Below are positions 25,510 through 34,691 of a DNA stretch of 64,000 bases, piece by piece. Below the pieces are notes generated by a model. The model worked only from the letters and a program-made list of their open reading frames with translations, was not told the origin of the DNA and made no database searches. The first letter of the stretch is position 1. Every line of letters begins with the position of its first letter. The position numbers and the translations under genes were made by a program. The stretch comes from DASWJZ01 sp038211615. GTDB taxonomy: Bacteria; Pseudomonadota; Alphaproteobacteria; Rhizobiales; Afifellaceae. Location of the stretch: contig JBBQVL010000009.1 of the NCBI GenBank assembly GCA_038211615.1, positions 1 through 64,000 on the forward strand. The letters are read 5' to 3'.

Positions 25510-25798
25510 GTGCGTGCCCCGATCTGAAAACCGGGGAAAATCTAGCCGCGGAGAAGCATCGGAAACCTTAAGATCGATGCAAATGTGTCGCGAGAGTTAA
25601 GGGTGTGTTTAGGGATCGCGGACAGCGCTGGCGGGCGCTGCCGAACCTCGGCGGTGCGAGAGATTTGCGACCGAACGTTCCGGACACATGGGTGACGGTG
25701 TCCCCGCGTTGCCGGTGGTGCTGCCGTGAACGAATGGAGGAACGGCTACGCTTTCGTGCCGCGGATTTTCTCCACGACCGCGCCCTGCGCGACAATGC

Positions 25799-26491
25799 CT
25801 ACGGGAGGCCGGCCAGCTTGGCCATGCAATGCTCGAAGGCGGTCTTGACCGAGTCGAGTACTGGAATCGCGAGGTCCTGCTCCATCGGTTCCGCGATGCT
25901 GGCTCCCGCAAGATTGGTGCACATGATCACGATGGCGTCGGGACGCGGCCTCGCGACGCGCCGCACCATCTCCGACAGCTCCGCCGGGGTGATCTTCGCG
26001 TAAGCGGTATTTTCGGTCAGATCCCGGCGCTCGGCCGCAACCACCTCGATGCCCATGCCGCGGTAGTTTTCGATGATGCGCGACTCGATCGACGCGACAT
26101 ACGGAGTGACCAGCCCGATCTTCCTGGCCTGCACCTTCTCCAGGCGCGCATTGATTGCGCGTACCGCCGTGGTGGCCGGGATCGCCGTGCGCTTCTCGAT
26201 CGCCGCGATCAGGGCGTCGTCATAGTCGAACCCGAGCCAGCTCGCCGCTGTCCCGTTCCACAGGATGAGGTCCACCCTGGCGTCGGAAAGAAGCTCGGCA
26301 GCGCCGACCGGAGCCTCGAGCGCGAACTGATCGGTCGATGTCGCCGCAGCGGAGATTTCCACAACGCGGAAGCGCCCATAGTGAACGGTCACCGATCCAT
26401 CGTGCGGCAGCAGTCGCGCCGTCTCCGGCTCCACCACGGTGTTGGAGGAGGGGATGATCATGCCGAGACGGCGCGGAACGTGCCGCATCAT
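25799..26491 (-). CDS. Asp/Glu racemase superfamily enzyme, arylmalonate decarboxylase/maleate isomerase-like
   Basis: A 230-residue enzyme beginning RRLGMIIPSSNTVVEPE, typical of maleate isomerases and arylmalonate decarboxylases. Two-cysteine members have Cys in both halves. Here the first site reads LWNGTAASWLG with no cysteine, while the second is IVIMCTNLAG. A Gly-Thr at the first site with a single C-terminal Cys is the arrangement of arylmalonate decarboxylase, so decarboxylation is at least as likely as isomerisation. It is the second gene of a unit with the GntR regulator (32-bp gap) facing the catabolic genes. The substrate is unknown. Confidence 0.75.
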   Translation of the reverse strand: MMRHVPRRLGMIIPSSNTVVEPETARLLPHDGSVTVHYGRFRVVEISAAATSTDQFALEAPVGAAELLSDARVDLILWNGTAASWLGFDYDDALIAAIEKRTAIPATTAVRAINARLEKVQARKIGLVTPYVASIESRIIENYRGMGIEVVAAERRDLTENTAYAKITPAELSEMVRRVARPRPDAIVIMCTNLAGASIAEPMEQDLAIPVLDSVKTAFEHCMAKLAGLP

Positions 26492-26523
26492 CGGGAAGCT
26501 CCGCGGGCTGTTCCGGTCGGGTC

Positions 26524-27231
26524 CTAGAATCGCAGGCTTTTCGCCAACGCCAGCGCATCTTCGCCGAGGATGCGGACATGATCCGACATCGCCTTCGCCG
26601 CTCCAGACGCGTCGCGGGCGACAATCGCTTCGACGATCGCTTCGTGCTCCCGAAGCGCCGTTTCGGTGCGCCCGGTGCGGAAGGTAATGAAGCGCCGATA
26701 CGGTGAGAGCCGCTTGTCCAGCGACTCGATCTCGGTCGCGAGCGCTGCGTTCGCGGCGCCGTCGCGGATCGCCCGATGGAAGACGCCGTTCATCGCGTAA
26801 TAGCGTTCGGGGTCGAACCCCTGCGCCGCCTCGCGGCAGGCGTCGTGCGCTTCCACGATACGCTGCTCGCCGGCGGTATCGATGCGCTCCGCCACAAAGC
26901 GGGCGGCAATGCCTTCGAGCTCCGCCACGAGCTCGAAGAGATCCACGACCTCGCCGACCGTGGGGCTTGCGACGATCGCCCCCTGCCGCGGCTGGAACGA
27001 CACAAGTCCCACGGCAGCGAGGCCGCGCAACGCCTCACGGACGGGCGTGCGCGATACCGAGAAGCGTTCGCTCAACAGGCCCTCGTCGAGCTTCGTGCCG
27101 GGCTTCAGCCGGCCATCGACGATTTCCGACTCGATCGCAGCCCTGAGCCGGCTTCCCAGAGTATGGGCATCGGCCGTCGCTGATCCCCCACGCTGCGCAG
27201 CGGGGAACGCGAACTCCACAGCTTTGCTCAT
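26524..27231 (-). CDS. GntR family transcriptional regulator (FadR/FCD subfamily)
   Basis: A 235-residue repressor-type regulator. An N-terminal winged helix (LDEGLLSERFSVSRTPVREA, residues ~45-80) is followed by an all-helical FCD ligand domain with conserved Asp and His (HDACREA, NGVFHRAIRDGA, LREHEAIVEAI), usually a metal site binding carboxylic acids. I use ATG 27231; GTG 27264 would add eleven residues, and neither has a clear ribosome binding site. It is divergent from the SDR gene across a region holding GTATAC/GTGTAC half-sites and probably controls both directions. Confidence 0.88.
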   Translation of the reverse strand: MSKAVEFAFPAAQRGGSATADAHTLGSRLRAAIESEIVDGRLKPGTKLDEGLLSERFSVSRTPVREALRGLAAVGLVSFQPRQGAIVASPTVGEVVDLFELVAELEGIAARFVAERIDTAGEQRIVEAHDACREAAQGFDPERYYAMNGVFHRAIRDGAANAALATEIESLDKRLSPYRRFITFRTGRTETALREHEAIVEAIVARDASGAAKAMSDHVRILGEDALALAKSLRF

Positions 27232-27296
27232 CTTTTGGCCGCTCAATGAGGAATCTTTCCGCACCGGAATGCTTGACCGCCTTTGTGATCGGCTGC

Positions 27297-27318
27297 CATG
27301 TATACGTCATGTGTACCT
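27297..27318. promoter_or_regulatory. Candidate GntR operator in the divergent intergenic region
   Basis: Two half-sites, ATGTATACGTC and ATGTGTACCTA, follow each other with an 11-bp period at 27298-27319, upstream of the GntR regulator and 60 bp before the SDR start. The core GTATAC is palindromic and resembles operators bound by FCD-type GntR proteins (family knowledge). Assignment to the adjacent regulator is inference. Confidence 0.5.
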
Positions 27319-27378
27319 AAAGCCCGGCAGCCGTGCAACTGTCGATAGGGCATGGCGAACACGAGGGGAATGCAGACA

Positions 27379-28161
27379 ATGGACCTGAACCTGAAGGGCA
27401 AGCGGATACTGATCACCGGTGCCTCGCAGGGTATCGGCGAGGGCGTCGCGCGCGCCTTCGCGGAGGAGGGGGCAGACCTTTGTCTGACGGCGCGCAACGC
27501 CGAAAACCTGGACCGGATCGCGACCGAGATTCGCAGCGAGCACGGCGTGCGGGTGTCCGTCCATCCGATGAACCTCACCGACACGGGGGCGGCCGACGCG
27601 CTCGTGGAGGCGGCGGGCCACATCGATGTCCTCATCAACAATGCCGGCGTCATCCCGGGCGGAAACCTGCAATCCTTCGACGACGCGTCCTGGCGCGACG
27701 GCTGGGACCTCAAGGTGTTCGGCTACATTTCGGTGGCGCGTCTCGTCTACGCGAAGATGAAGGCCCAGGGTCATGGTGTCATCATCAACGACATCGGCAA
27801 TGCCGGCGAGCGCTACGATTTCGACTATATCGCCGGGACGACCGGCAACGCCGCGCTGATGGCGTTCACGCGTGCCCTCGGCGGCAAGAGCCTCGACGAC
27901 GGCATTCGCGTCGTTGGCGTCAATCCGGGGCCGGTCGATACCGACCGCATCTACAAGCTCCTGAAGCGACGCGCGGTGGACTGGTTCGGCGACGAGTCGC
28001 GCTGGCCCGAACTGCGGGACCGCTATCCGCTGAAGCGGCCGGCGAAGGTGCGCGAGATCGCCGATCTGATGCTGTTTCTCGCCTCCGAGCGATCCGGCTA
28101 CACGACGGGGGCCATCTTCACGGTGGACGGGGGAATTACCTCCCGCTCCTCGATAATCTGA
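27379..28161 (+). CDS. Short-chain dehydrogenase/reductase with atypical active site
   Basis: A 260-residue SDR. The NAD(P) fold is clear: ILITGASQGIGEG (TGxxxGxG) near residue 10 and NNAGVIPGG near 85. The catalytic region is unusual. The active-site serine strand reads VIINDIGNAGER and the tyrosine segment is DYIAGTTGNAALMAFTRALG, where the YxxxK lysine position is Thr. The C terminus (ERSGYTTGAIFTVDGG) is normal. I chose ATG 27379 because GAGGGG lies 10 bp before it; ATGs at 27352 and 27370 are alternatives. First gene of the rightward catabolic unit; the aldehyde dehydrogenase follows after 7 bp. Confidence 0.85.
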   Translation: MDLNLKGKRILITGASQGIGEGVARAFAEEGADLCLTARNAENLDRIATEIRSEHGVRVSVHPMNLTDTGAADALVEAAGHIDVLINNAGVIPGGNLQSFDDASWRDGWDLKVFGYISVARLVYAKMKAQGHGVIINDIGNAGERYDFDYIAGTTGNAALMAFTRALGGKSLDDGIRVVGVNPGPVDTDRIYKLLKRRAVDWFGDESRWPELRDRYPLKRPAKVREIADLMLFLASERSGYTTGAIFTVDGGITSRSSII

Positions 28162-28168
28162 GCCAGGC

Positions 28169-29675
28169 ATGCTCGCGCAATCCCCGCAACCGCCGAACGG
28201 GATATCGCGCTTCCAGCTGCATATCGGCGGAAGCTGGACCAGTTCGGGCTCCGGCGACGTCATTGAAATTTCCAGCCCGGCGACCCGCCGGCTCATCGCG
28301 ACCGTGCCGGATGGCGACGCGAGCGATGTCGCGAACGCCACCGCCGCCGCGCAGGCGGCCTGGCCCGGCTGGAGGTCCCTCGATCCGGGCGACCGGGGCC
28401 GTCTGTTGCGGCGCCTCGGCGACATCCTGCGTGAGAAGATCGGCGAGCTTGCCGTGCTGGAGAGCAGCGTAACCGGCCGGCCGATCCGCGAGATGCGGGC
28501 GCAGATGGGCCGCATACCGGAATGGCTCGACTATTTCAGTTCGATCGCGGTCGGCCTGGAGGCGGAAGCCAACCGCGTGCGCGGCGGCTACCTCACTTAC
28601 ACACAGTACGAGCCCTACGGCGTCTGCGCTCTGCTGACGCCGTGGAATCATCCGCTCCTCATCCTGGTGAAGAAGCTGGCGGCGGCGCTCGCCGCCGGCA
28701 ACGTGGTCGTCGTCAAGCCATCCGAGCTCGCGCCGGTGTCGCCGCTCATCCTGGCTTCGCTCTGCGCCGAGGCGGGAATTCCCCCCGGCGTGGTGAACGT
28801 CGTGACCGGCGGCAGCAGGGCGGGAGCGGCGCTGGTAGCCGATCCGCTCGTCGCGCGCATCGATCTGACCGGCGGCACGGCGACCGGCAGGCGCGTCGCG
28901 GCGGTCGCAGCCGAGCGGATCGTCCCGTGCACGCTGGAGCTCGGAGGCAAGGCCCCGATCCTGGTCTTCGAGGACACGCCGGTCGAGGAGGCGGTCGCCG
29001 GCGCATTGTTTGCGGCGTTCGTCGCTTCCGGACAGACATGCGTCTCAGGCACGCGCCTGCTTGTCGCGGATTTGATCTTCGACGAGTTCGTCAGGCGCTT
29101 CGGGGAGCGGGCGGCGGCGCTCAGGGTCGGCAGTCCCGACGATCCGGCAACCGATGTCGGCCCGGTGGTCTCCGCCGCCGCCCGCGATCGGTGCCTTGAG
29201 CATATTGCGGCGGCGCGGGCGGCCGGAGCCAGGCTCGTCTGCGGCGGCGATGCGCCGGTCCTCCCAGCAGACCTCGCCGGAGGCTTCTTCGTGACGCCGA
29301 CCGCGTTCGCGGACGTCACGCCAGCGATGCGGCTGTTCCGCGAGGAGGTCTTCGGTCCGGTCGTCGCGATCACACGTTTCTCGAGCGAGAGCGAAGCGAT
29401 CGCGCTCGCGAACGATACCGAGTTCGCGCTCGGCGCCGGCGTGTGGACGCGCGATGTGATGCGTGCGCATCGCGTGGCGCAGGCGGTGAAGGCGGGCGTG
29501 GTGTGGGTCAACGATCACCACAAGAACGATCCGCGCTCGGTCTGGGGCGGATGGGATTCAAGCGGCTACGGCAAGGAGAACGGCTGGGACGCGCTGCGCA
29601 GCTACCTGAAGAAGCGCAGTGTCGTCGTGCGGACGGCAGCGACCTTCGACGACTGGTTCGCCGGCGGAGCGCGCT

Positions 29676-29683
<8 letters not shown>
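28169..29683 (+). CDS. Aldehyde dehydrogenase (NAD(P)-dependent)
   Basis: A 504-residue aldehyde dehydrogenase of the betaine-aldehyde/benzaldehyde group; oxidises an aldehyde to its acid. Seen are the cofactor segment TPWNHPLLILVKKLAAALAA, the general-base Glu in CTLELGGKAPI, the nucleophile Cys in ASGQTCVSGTRL and the late FREEVFGPVVAITRF. It ends 8 bp inside the ABC ATPase gene (ATGGCTGA) and starts 7 bp after the SDR, so it is co-transcribed. In context it would oxidise an aldehyde released from the transported compound (inference). Confidence 0.92.
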
Positions 29684-30504
<821 letters not shown>

Positions 30505-30518
<14 letters not shown>

Positions 30519-31305
30519 CCCCAGCCTGGCTGCCTATTCGCGCTCGCTGTGGCACGTGGCGTGGCCGCCGCTGGTGGCGTTCGTGCTCACGGTTCTGGTG
30601 TGGCAAGTCGCGGTCGAAGGATTCGGCATACCGGTCTACGTGTTTCCGTCTCCCCTCCGGATCTGGACTTCCTTCTGGGCCGATCCGACCGGCCTGCTCT
30701 TTCATGCCAGCATCACGCTCTACGAGGCGGTCGCGGGCTTCATCATCGGGTCCACATTCGGCGCGGTGCTCGGCACGACGTTTGCGTATTCGTCGCTTAT
30801 GGCGCGCGGGCTGCTCCCCTACATGATCGCCGCCAACACCATCCCGACCGTCGCCATCGCGCCGATCATCATCATCTGGTTCGGCAGTGGCCTCGAATCG
30901 AAGATCGCGGTCACCGCGTTCCTCTCCTTCTTTCCCCTTGCCCTCAACATGATGAAGGGGCTGCAGTCCTACGACCGCACCATCATGGACGTGTTCCACG
31001 TCAGCGCCGCGACCGGGGTGCAGAAGTTCCTCAAGATGCGGCTGCCGAGCGCGCTCCCCTATGTCTTCGTCGGCCTCAAGATCAATGTGACCTTCGCGGT
31101 CATCGGCGCCATCGTCGCCGAGTTCATCCAGGCGGACCGCGGACTGGGCTTCGTCATCATGACGACCTACCGCACGCTCGCCATGCCGAGGTTGTGGGCG
31201 GCGATGATCGTGTCGGCGCTGATCGGCATCCTGTTCTTCGCGGCAGTGGCTCTGATCGAGCGCGTCGCCATTCCCTGGCACGCGTCCATGCGCGAACAAG
31301 TTTGA
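30505..31305 (+). CDS. ABC transporter permease, nitrate/sulfonate/taurine type
   Basis: A 266-residue inner-membrane permease of the SsuC/TauC family with about six hydrophobic helices, a lead helix PLVAFVLTVLVWQVAVEGF, and the coupling loop VFHVSAATGVQKFLKMRLPS (the EAA-like motif). It overlaps the ATPase gene by 14 bp and is followed after 28 bp by its likely binding protein. The family imports small oxidised sulfur, nitrogen or thiamine-precursor compounds; the substrate here is not determined. Confidence 0.92.
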
Positions 31306-31333
31306 TCTGACATGAGAGAGGGAGACTAGAGAG

Positions 31334-32335
31334 ATGAAGACATTGATCAGAAGTCTGCTGGCCGGTGTGGTGGTGGGGGTCTCGGCGGGGGCGGCGCACG
31401 CCGCGACGACGATGCGGCTCGAATGGGTGATGCAGGGCCAGTTCGCCGGTCCGATCCTTGCGCTGGAAAAGGGCTACTACAAGGACGCCGGCGTCGACAT
31501 GCAGCTGCTGCCCGCAGGTCCCGACCTGAAGCCGGCGGTTACCGTCGCGCAGGGCGTCGACACGTTCGGCATCGGCCACCCGCACCAGGTCATCGCCGCC
31601 CGCTCGAACGGCGCTCCGCTCGTCCAGGTCGTCCAGTTCGGACAGAAGAGCGCCACCGTCTACATCGCCCGCAAGGACAGCGGCATCACCTCGATCAAGG
31701 ATATGAAGGGCCACAGTGTCGGCCTGTGGTTCGGCGGCGACGAGCACGAGTTCCTCGCCATGCTGGATGCCGCCGGGATACCGCAGGGCGACGTGAAGAT
31801 CGTCAGCCAGGGCTATGACATCATCGGCTGGCTGCAGAAGCAGTACGACGTGATGCAGGTGACGCGCTACAACGAGCTGCAGCAGGTCTACCGGAACGGG
31901 TTCAAGCCGGAAGACCTCGTCATCATCGACGCCGCCGACCAGGGACTGGCGCTGGTCAACACCGGCCTCTTCACGACGGAAGACGAGATCGCCAACCACC
32001 CGGAGATCGTGCAGGGCGTCGTGGACGCCACGCTGAAGGGCTGGAAGGAAGCGCTCGCCGACCCGGCGGCCGCCGCGGCGATCGTCGTGAAGTACAACAG
32101 CGAGCTCAAGGTCGACGAGCAGATCGAGCAGATCAAGGCGATGGGAGATCTGTTCTGCGCCGGCCCGACGCTCGACGGCAAGTTCGGCTATTCCAATCCT
32201 TCCGACTGGGAGGTCGCGCAGAAGATCCTCGTAGGCGCCAAGCTGATCGAGCAGCCGATCGATCTGTCGAAGGGCTACACCAACGCCTTCTGGGAAAAGG
32301 CCCCGGCTGAACTGCACACGATCAACTGCCCATAG
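31334..32335 (+). CDS. ABC transporter substrate-binding protein (NMT1/SsuA-like)
   Basis: A 333-residue exported receptor. Signal peptide MKTLIRSLLAGVVVGVSAGA ends near AHA-AT. The mature part is an NMT1/THI5-like two-lobe fold: MQGQFAGPILALEKGYYKDA, then SIKDMKGHSVGLWFGGDEHE, ending near KGYTNAFWEKAP. A purine-rich ribosome site (GAGAGGGAG) lies before ATG 31334. It belongs with the preceding permease and ATPase. The NMT1-like fold suggests a pyrimidine, amine or sulfonate-like ligand, but this cannot be fixed from sequence. Confidence 0.88.
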   Translation: MKTLIRSLLAGVVVGVSAGAAHAATTMRLEWVMQGQFAGPILALEKGYYKDAGVDMQLLPAGPDLKPAVTVAQGVDTFGIGHPHQVIAARSNGAPLVQVVQFGQKSATVYIARKDSGITSIKDMKGHSVGLWFGGDEHEFLAMLDAAGIPQGDVKIVSQGYDIIGWLQKQYDVMQVTRYNELQQVYRNGFKPEDLVIIDAADQGLALVNTGLFTTEDEIANHPEIVQGVVDATLKGWKEALADPAAAAAIVVKYNSELKVDEQIEQIKAMGDLFCAGPTLDGKFGYSNPSDWEVAQKILVGAKLIEQPIDLSKGYTNAFWEKAPAELHTINCP

Positions 32336-32356
32336 TCCGCGGGCGCGCCAGAGGGG

Positions 32357-33292
32357 ATGGATCTATCGGTGGAAGTCTCGATACGTCTCCTCTGGCACAA
32401 GCAGGCGCAATTTGCCGGCTACCTCCTTGCCGAGGCGCTCGACCTCGGCAGGGAACGCGGTATTTCGATCGTTTGCGAAGGGCTGGACTTTTCATCGAAG
32501 CCTGTCGACGCGGTCCTTTCGGGCAAGGTCGACATGGCTGTGGCAAGCCCGTCGCACGTGCTGGAGAGCGCGCACCCGGGCAGGCTGCAGGTGATCCTCG
32601 CCATCCAGCAGACCAGCCCGCTGGTCTATCCGGTTCGCTCGTCTTCCGGCATCCACAGCGTCAGCGATCTTGCCGGCCGCAAGGTCGGCGTCTGGCCCGG
32701 CGAAGAGGATCTGGAGCTTCGCTGGATGCTCGCGCGTGCCGGCGTGCCGGACAGTGCGGTCGAGCGCATCCCCATGCCGGACACCGTCGGTCCGTTCCTC
32801 GCCGGGGAAATCGACTGCGCGCAGATGACCTCCTACCATGAGCTGCATCAGATCGAAGCGGAGCTCGGGCGGGACCGTCTGACCATACTGTCGGCCGAAC
32901 CTCTCGGCTGCTCGCTGCTCAAGGACGGACTGGTCGCGTCCAGCGCACGGGTCGCGGCGGAGCCGAAGCTGGTGCAGGCGGTCCTCGACGCCGTTCTCGA
33001 AGGGTGGACAATCGCGTTTGACGACCCTGAACGGGCGGTCGATGTCTGCTTCGCGGCGCGACCCGACATGACGAAGGACGAACATCGCGCGCAGCTTGCC
33101 GATATCCGTCACCTCTCGCTGCAGGGCGCCACGTTGAGCGAAGGTCTGGGCTTTCCCGATCCACGCCACGCCGCGCGCGCGGCGGAAGCGCTCGCGGCCA
33201 CGGAGGGAAGCACGCCGACGCACGCGGGTCTCTGCAACACGCATTTCTGGAATGCGGCTCCGCCCGCATTCCGTCGAAGATCCTGGCCGTGA
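32357..33292 (+). CDS. NMT1-like binding-protein homologue without signal peptide
   Basis: A 311-residue paralogue of the preceding receptor. It shares the layout WHKQAQFAGYLLAEALDLGR, SVSDLAGRKVGVWPGEEDLE and a late THFWNAAP, but starts directly at the mature fold (MDLSVEVSIRLLWHKQ) with no hydrophobic leader, so it should stay in the cytosol. The eukaryotic THI5 active-site cysteine cluster is absent. It could be a cytosolic ligand sensor, an enzyme, or a receptor that has lost export. The next gene starts at GTGA over its stop codon, so it is tightly coupled to the flavoenzyme subunits. Confidence 0.75.
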   Translation: MDLSVEVSIRLLWHKQAQFAGYLLAEALDLGRERGISIVCEGLDFSSKPVDAVLSGKVDMAVASPSHVLESAHPGRLQVILAIQQTSPLVYPVRSSSGIHSVSDLAGRKVGVWPGEEDLELRWMLARAGVPDSAVERIPMPDTVGPFLAGEIDCAQMTSYHELHQIEAELGRDRLTILSAEPLGCSLLKDGLVASSARVAAEPKLVQAVLDAVLEGWTIAFDDPERAVDVCFAARPDMTKDEHRAQLADIRHLSLQGATLSEGLGFPDPRHAARAAEALAATEGSTPTHAGLCNTHFWNAAPPAFRRRSWP

Positions 33293-34446
33293 CCGACGCG
33301 CTGCCGGCCACGAGCGACGTCGTCGTGATCGGGGGCGGCATTGTCGGCGTCGCCATCGCGCGGGCGCTCGCGCGACAGGGGCGTCAGACCCTGCTCGTCG
33401 AACAGGGCGCCTTCGGCGGCGCCGTGACGGGCGCGAGCCTTGCCTGCCTCAGCACCTACGTAAACGCCACGGACGAGCTTCCCGCCCTGCTCAGATCGTG
33501 CCGGCTCTGGGCGGCGGCGGAGGAGGAGCTCGGCGACAAATTCGAATACCGGCGGCAGGGTGAGATGCGTTTCATCCTGGCCGATGCCGACGTAGAGCAT
33601 GCCAAGGAGTGGATAATCCGCGAGCGGGCCGCCGGCCTTTCAACGGAGCTCCTCGATCCCGCCGCCGCGCGTGGCATCGAACCGTTGCTGACCGGGCCTA
33701 TCGTCGCTGCCACCTGGTCGCCCGACGACGCCACGGTGAACCCCTTCCTCGCGGTCCGCGCTTTCCTTACCGATGCCGTCCGCCATGGGCTTCGCGCCAT
33801 CGCCGGGACGCGCGTCCTCGACATCCGGTCGGACGATGGCGGCGTCAGCGCCGTCGTCACCGACAAGGGAACGATCGCCACGCGCTGCGCGGTCATCGCC
33901 GCCGGACCGTGGACGACCCGCGTCGCGGCGATGGCCGGCGTTCTGCTGCCGATCGTGCCGCGGCAGGCGCAATGCCTCGCCTCGACCCGTCAGCCACCGT
34001 CGATCAACAGCGTGATCGGCGCGTCGCGGTCGCAGGGCGGCATCGAAGCGGGCTATACGCAGATCCAGCAGGCGGCGAGCGGGCAGATCCTGTTCAACAC
34101 GGTGGTCGGAGGCTCCGTCGGCAAGGATGGCGACCAGGACCATACGCGGGAAGTGGATGCGCGGTTCGTCCTCGGCTCAATCCGGACGCTGCTCATGCTG
34201 TTTCCATGCCTGGCCGGCATCCAGCTCCTGCGCTCCTGGGTGCGCTTCGAGGCGGTGAGCCCGGACGATCGCTTCCTTGCCGGTCGCACCGCCCTGGACG
34301 GCTTGCTGGTGGCAGCCGGCGACAATGGCTCCGGCTTCTGCCGCGCGCCCATGCTGGCGGAACTCATCTGCGAATCGATCGATGCGCCGGCCGCCTCTCC
34401 CGCGCGCGACCTCTACGACCCGCTGCGCTTCGCGAAAGCCGCATGA
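33289..34446 (+). CDS. FAD-dependent amine/amino-acid dehydrogenase, catalytic subunit (HcnC/LhpB-like)
   Basis: A 385-residue D-amino-acid-oxidase-fold flavoprotein. The FAD motif is VVVIGGGIVGVAIARALARQ, with ATRCAVIAAGPWTTRVAAMA in the middle and LLVAAGDNGSGFCRAPMLAE near the end. With the next two genes it forms the three-subunit set seen in hydrogen cyanide synthase, opine oxidases and D-hydroxyproline dehydrogenase, all of which oxidise a C-N bond. The start is GTG 33289, overlapping the previous stop. The physiological substrate is likely an amino acid or secondary amine (family-based inference). Confidence 0.85.
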   Translation: MTDALPATSDVVVIGGGIVGVAIARALARQGRQTLLVEQGAFGGAVTGASLACLSTYVNATDELPALLRSCRLWAAAEEELGDKFEYRRQGEMRFILADADVEHAKEWIIRERAAGLSTELLDPAAARGIEPLLTGPIVAATWSPDDATVNPFLAVRAFLTDAVRHGLRAIAGTRVLDIRSDDGGVSAVVTDKGTIATRCAVIAAGPWTTRVAAMAGVLLPIVPRQAQCLASTRQPPSINSVIGASRSQGGIEAGYTQIQQAASGQILFNTVVGGSVGKDGDQDHTREVDARFVLGSIRTLLMLFPCLAGIQLLRSWVRFEAVSPDDRFLAGRTALDGLLVAAGDNGSGFCRAPMLAELICESIDAPAASPARDLYDPLRFAKAA

Positions 34447-34691
34447 GCGGCATCGTCACCATCATCGTTGACGGCGCGGAGGTCGAGGCGCCGGCAGACC
34501 AGCCGCTCGGCGCGCTCCTCCACGCGCTCGGCAAGACCTTTCGAAGGAGCCCTCGGCTGCGGCAGCCGCGCGCCCTGTTCTGCGGCATGGGCATCTGCTT
34601 CGAATGCGTGGTCACGGTCGACGGCGCGCCGCAGGTGCGTGCCTGCATCACCCCCGCTCGCGACGGGATGCGCGTGGATACCGGGTCGTGA
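34443..34691 (+). CDS. (2Fe-2S)-binding small subunit (HcnA/OoxA N-terminal type)
   Basis: An 82-residue ferredoxin-like subunit. Four cysteines in the pattern FCGMGICFECVVTVDG...RAC fit the Fer2_4 domain of HcnA and D-hydroxyproline dehydrogenase gamma subunits and would ligate one [2Fe-2S] cluster. ATG 34443 overlaps the previous gene's stop (ATGA), and its own stop overlaps the next gene's GTG. It would shuttle electrons between the two flavin subunits. Confidence 0.85.
   Translation: MSGIVTIIVDGAEVEAPADQPLGALLHALGKTFRRSPRLRQPRALFCGMGICFECVVTVDGAPQVRACITPARDGMRVDTGS

Noticed and set aside
25605..26003. 132-residue plus-strand frame in the gap after tadG
   Set aside because: Half lies antisense to the racemase-fold gene; no ribosome site or motif.
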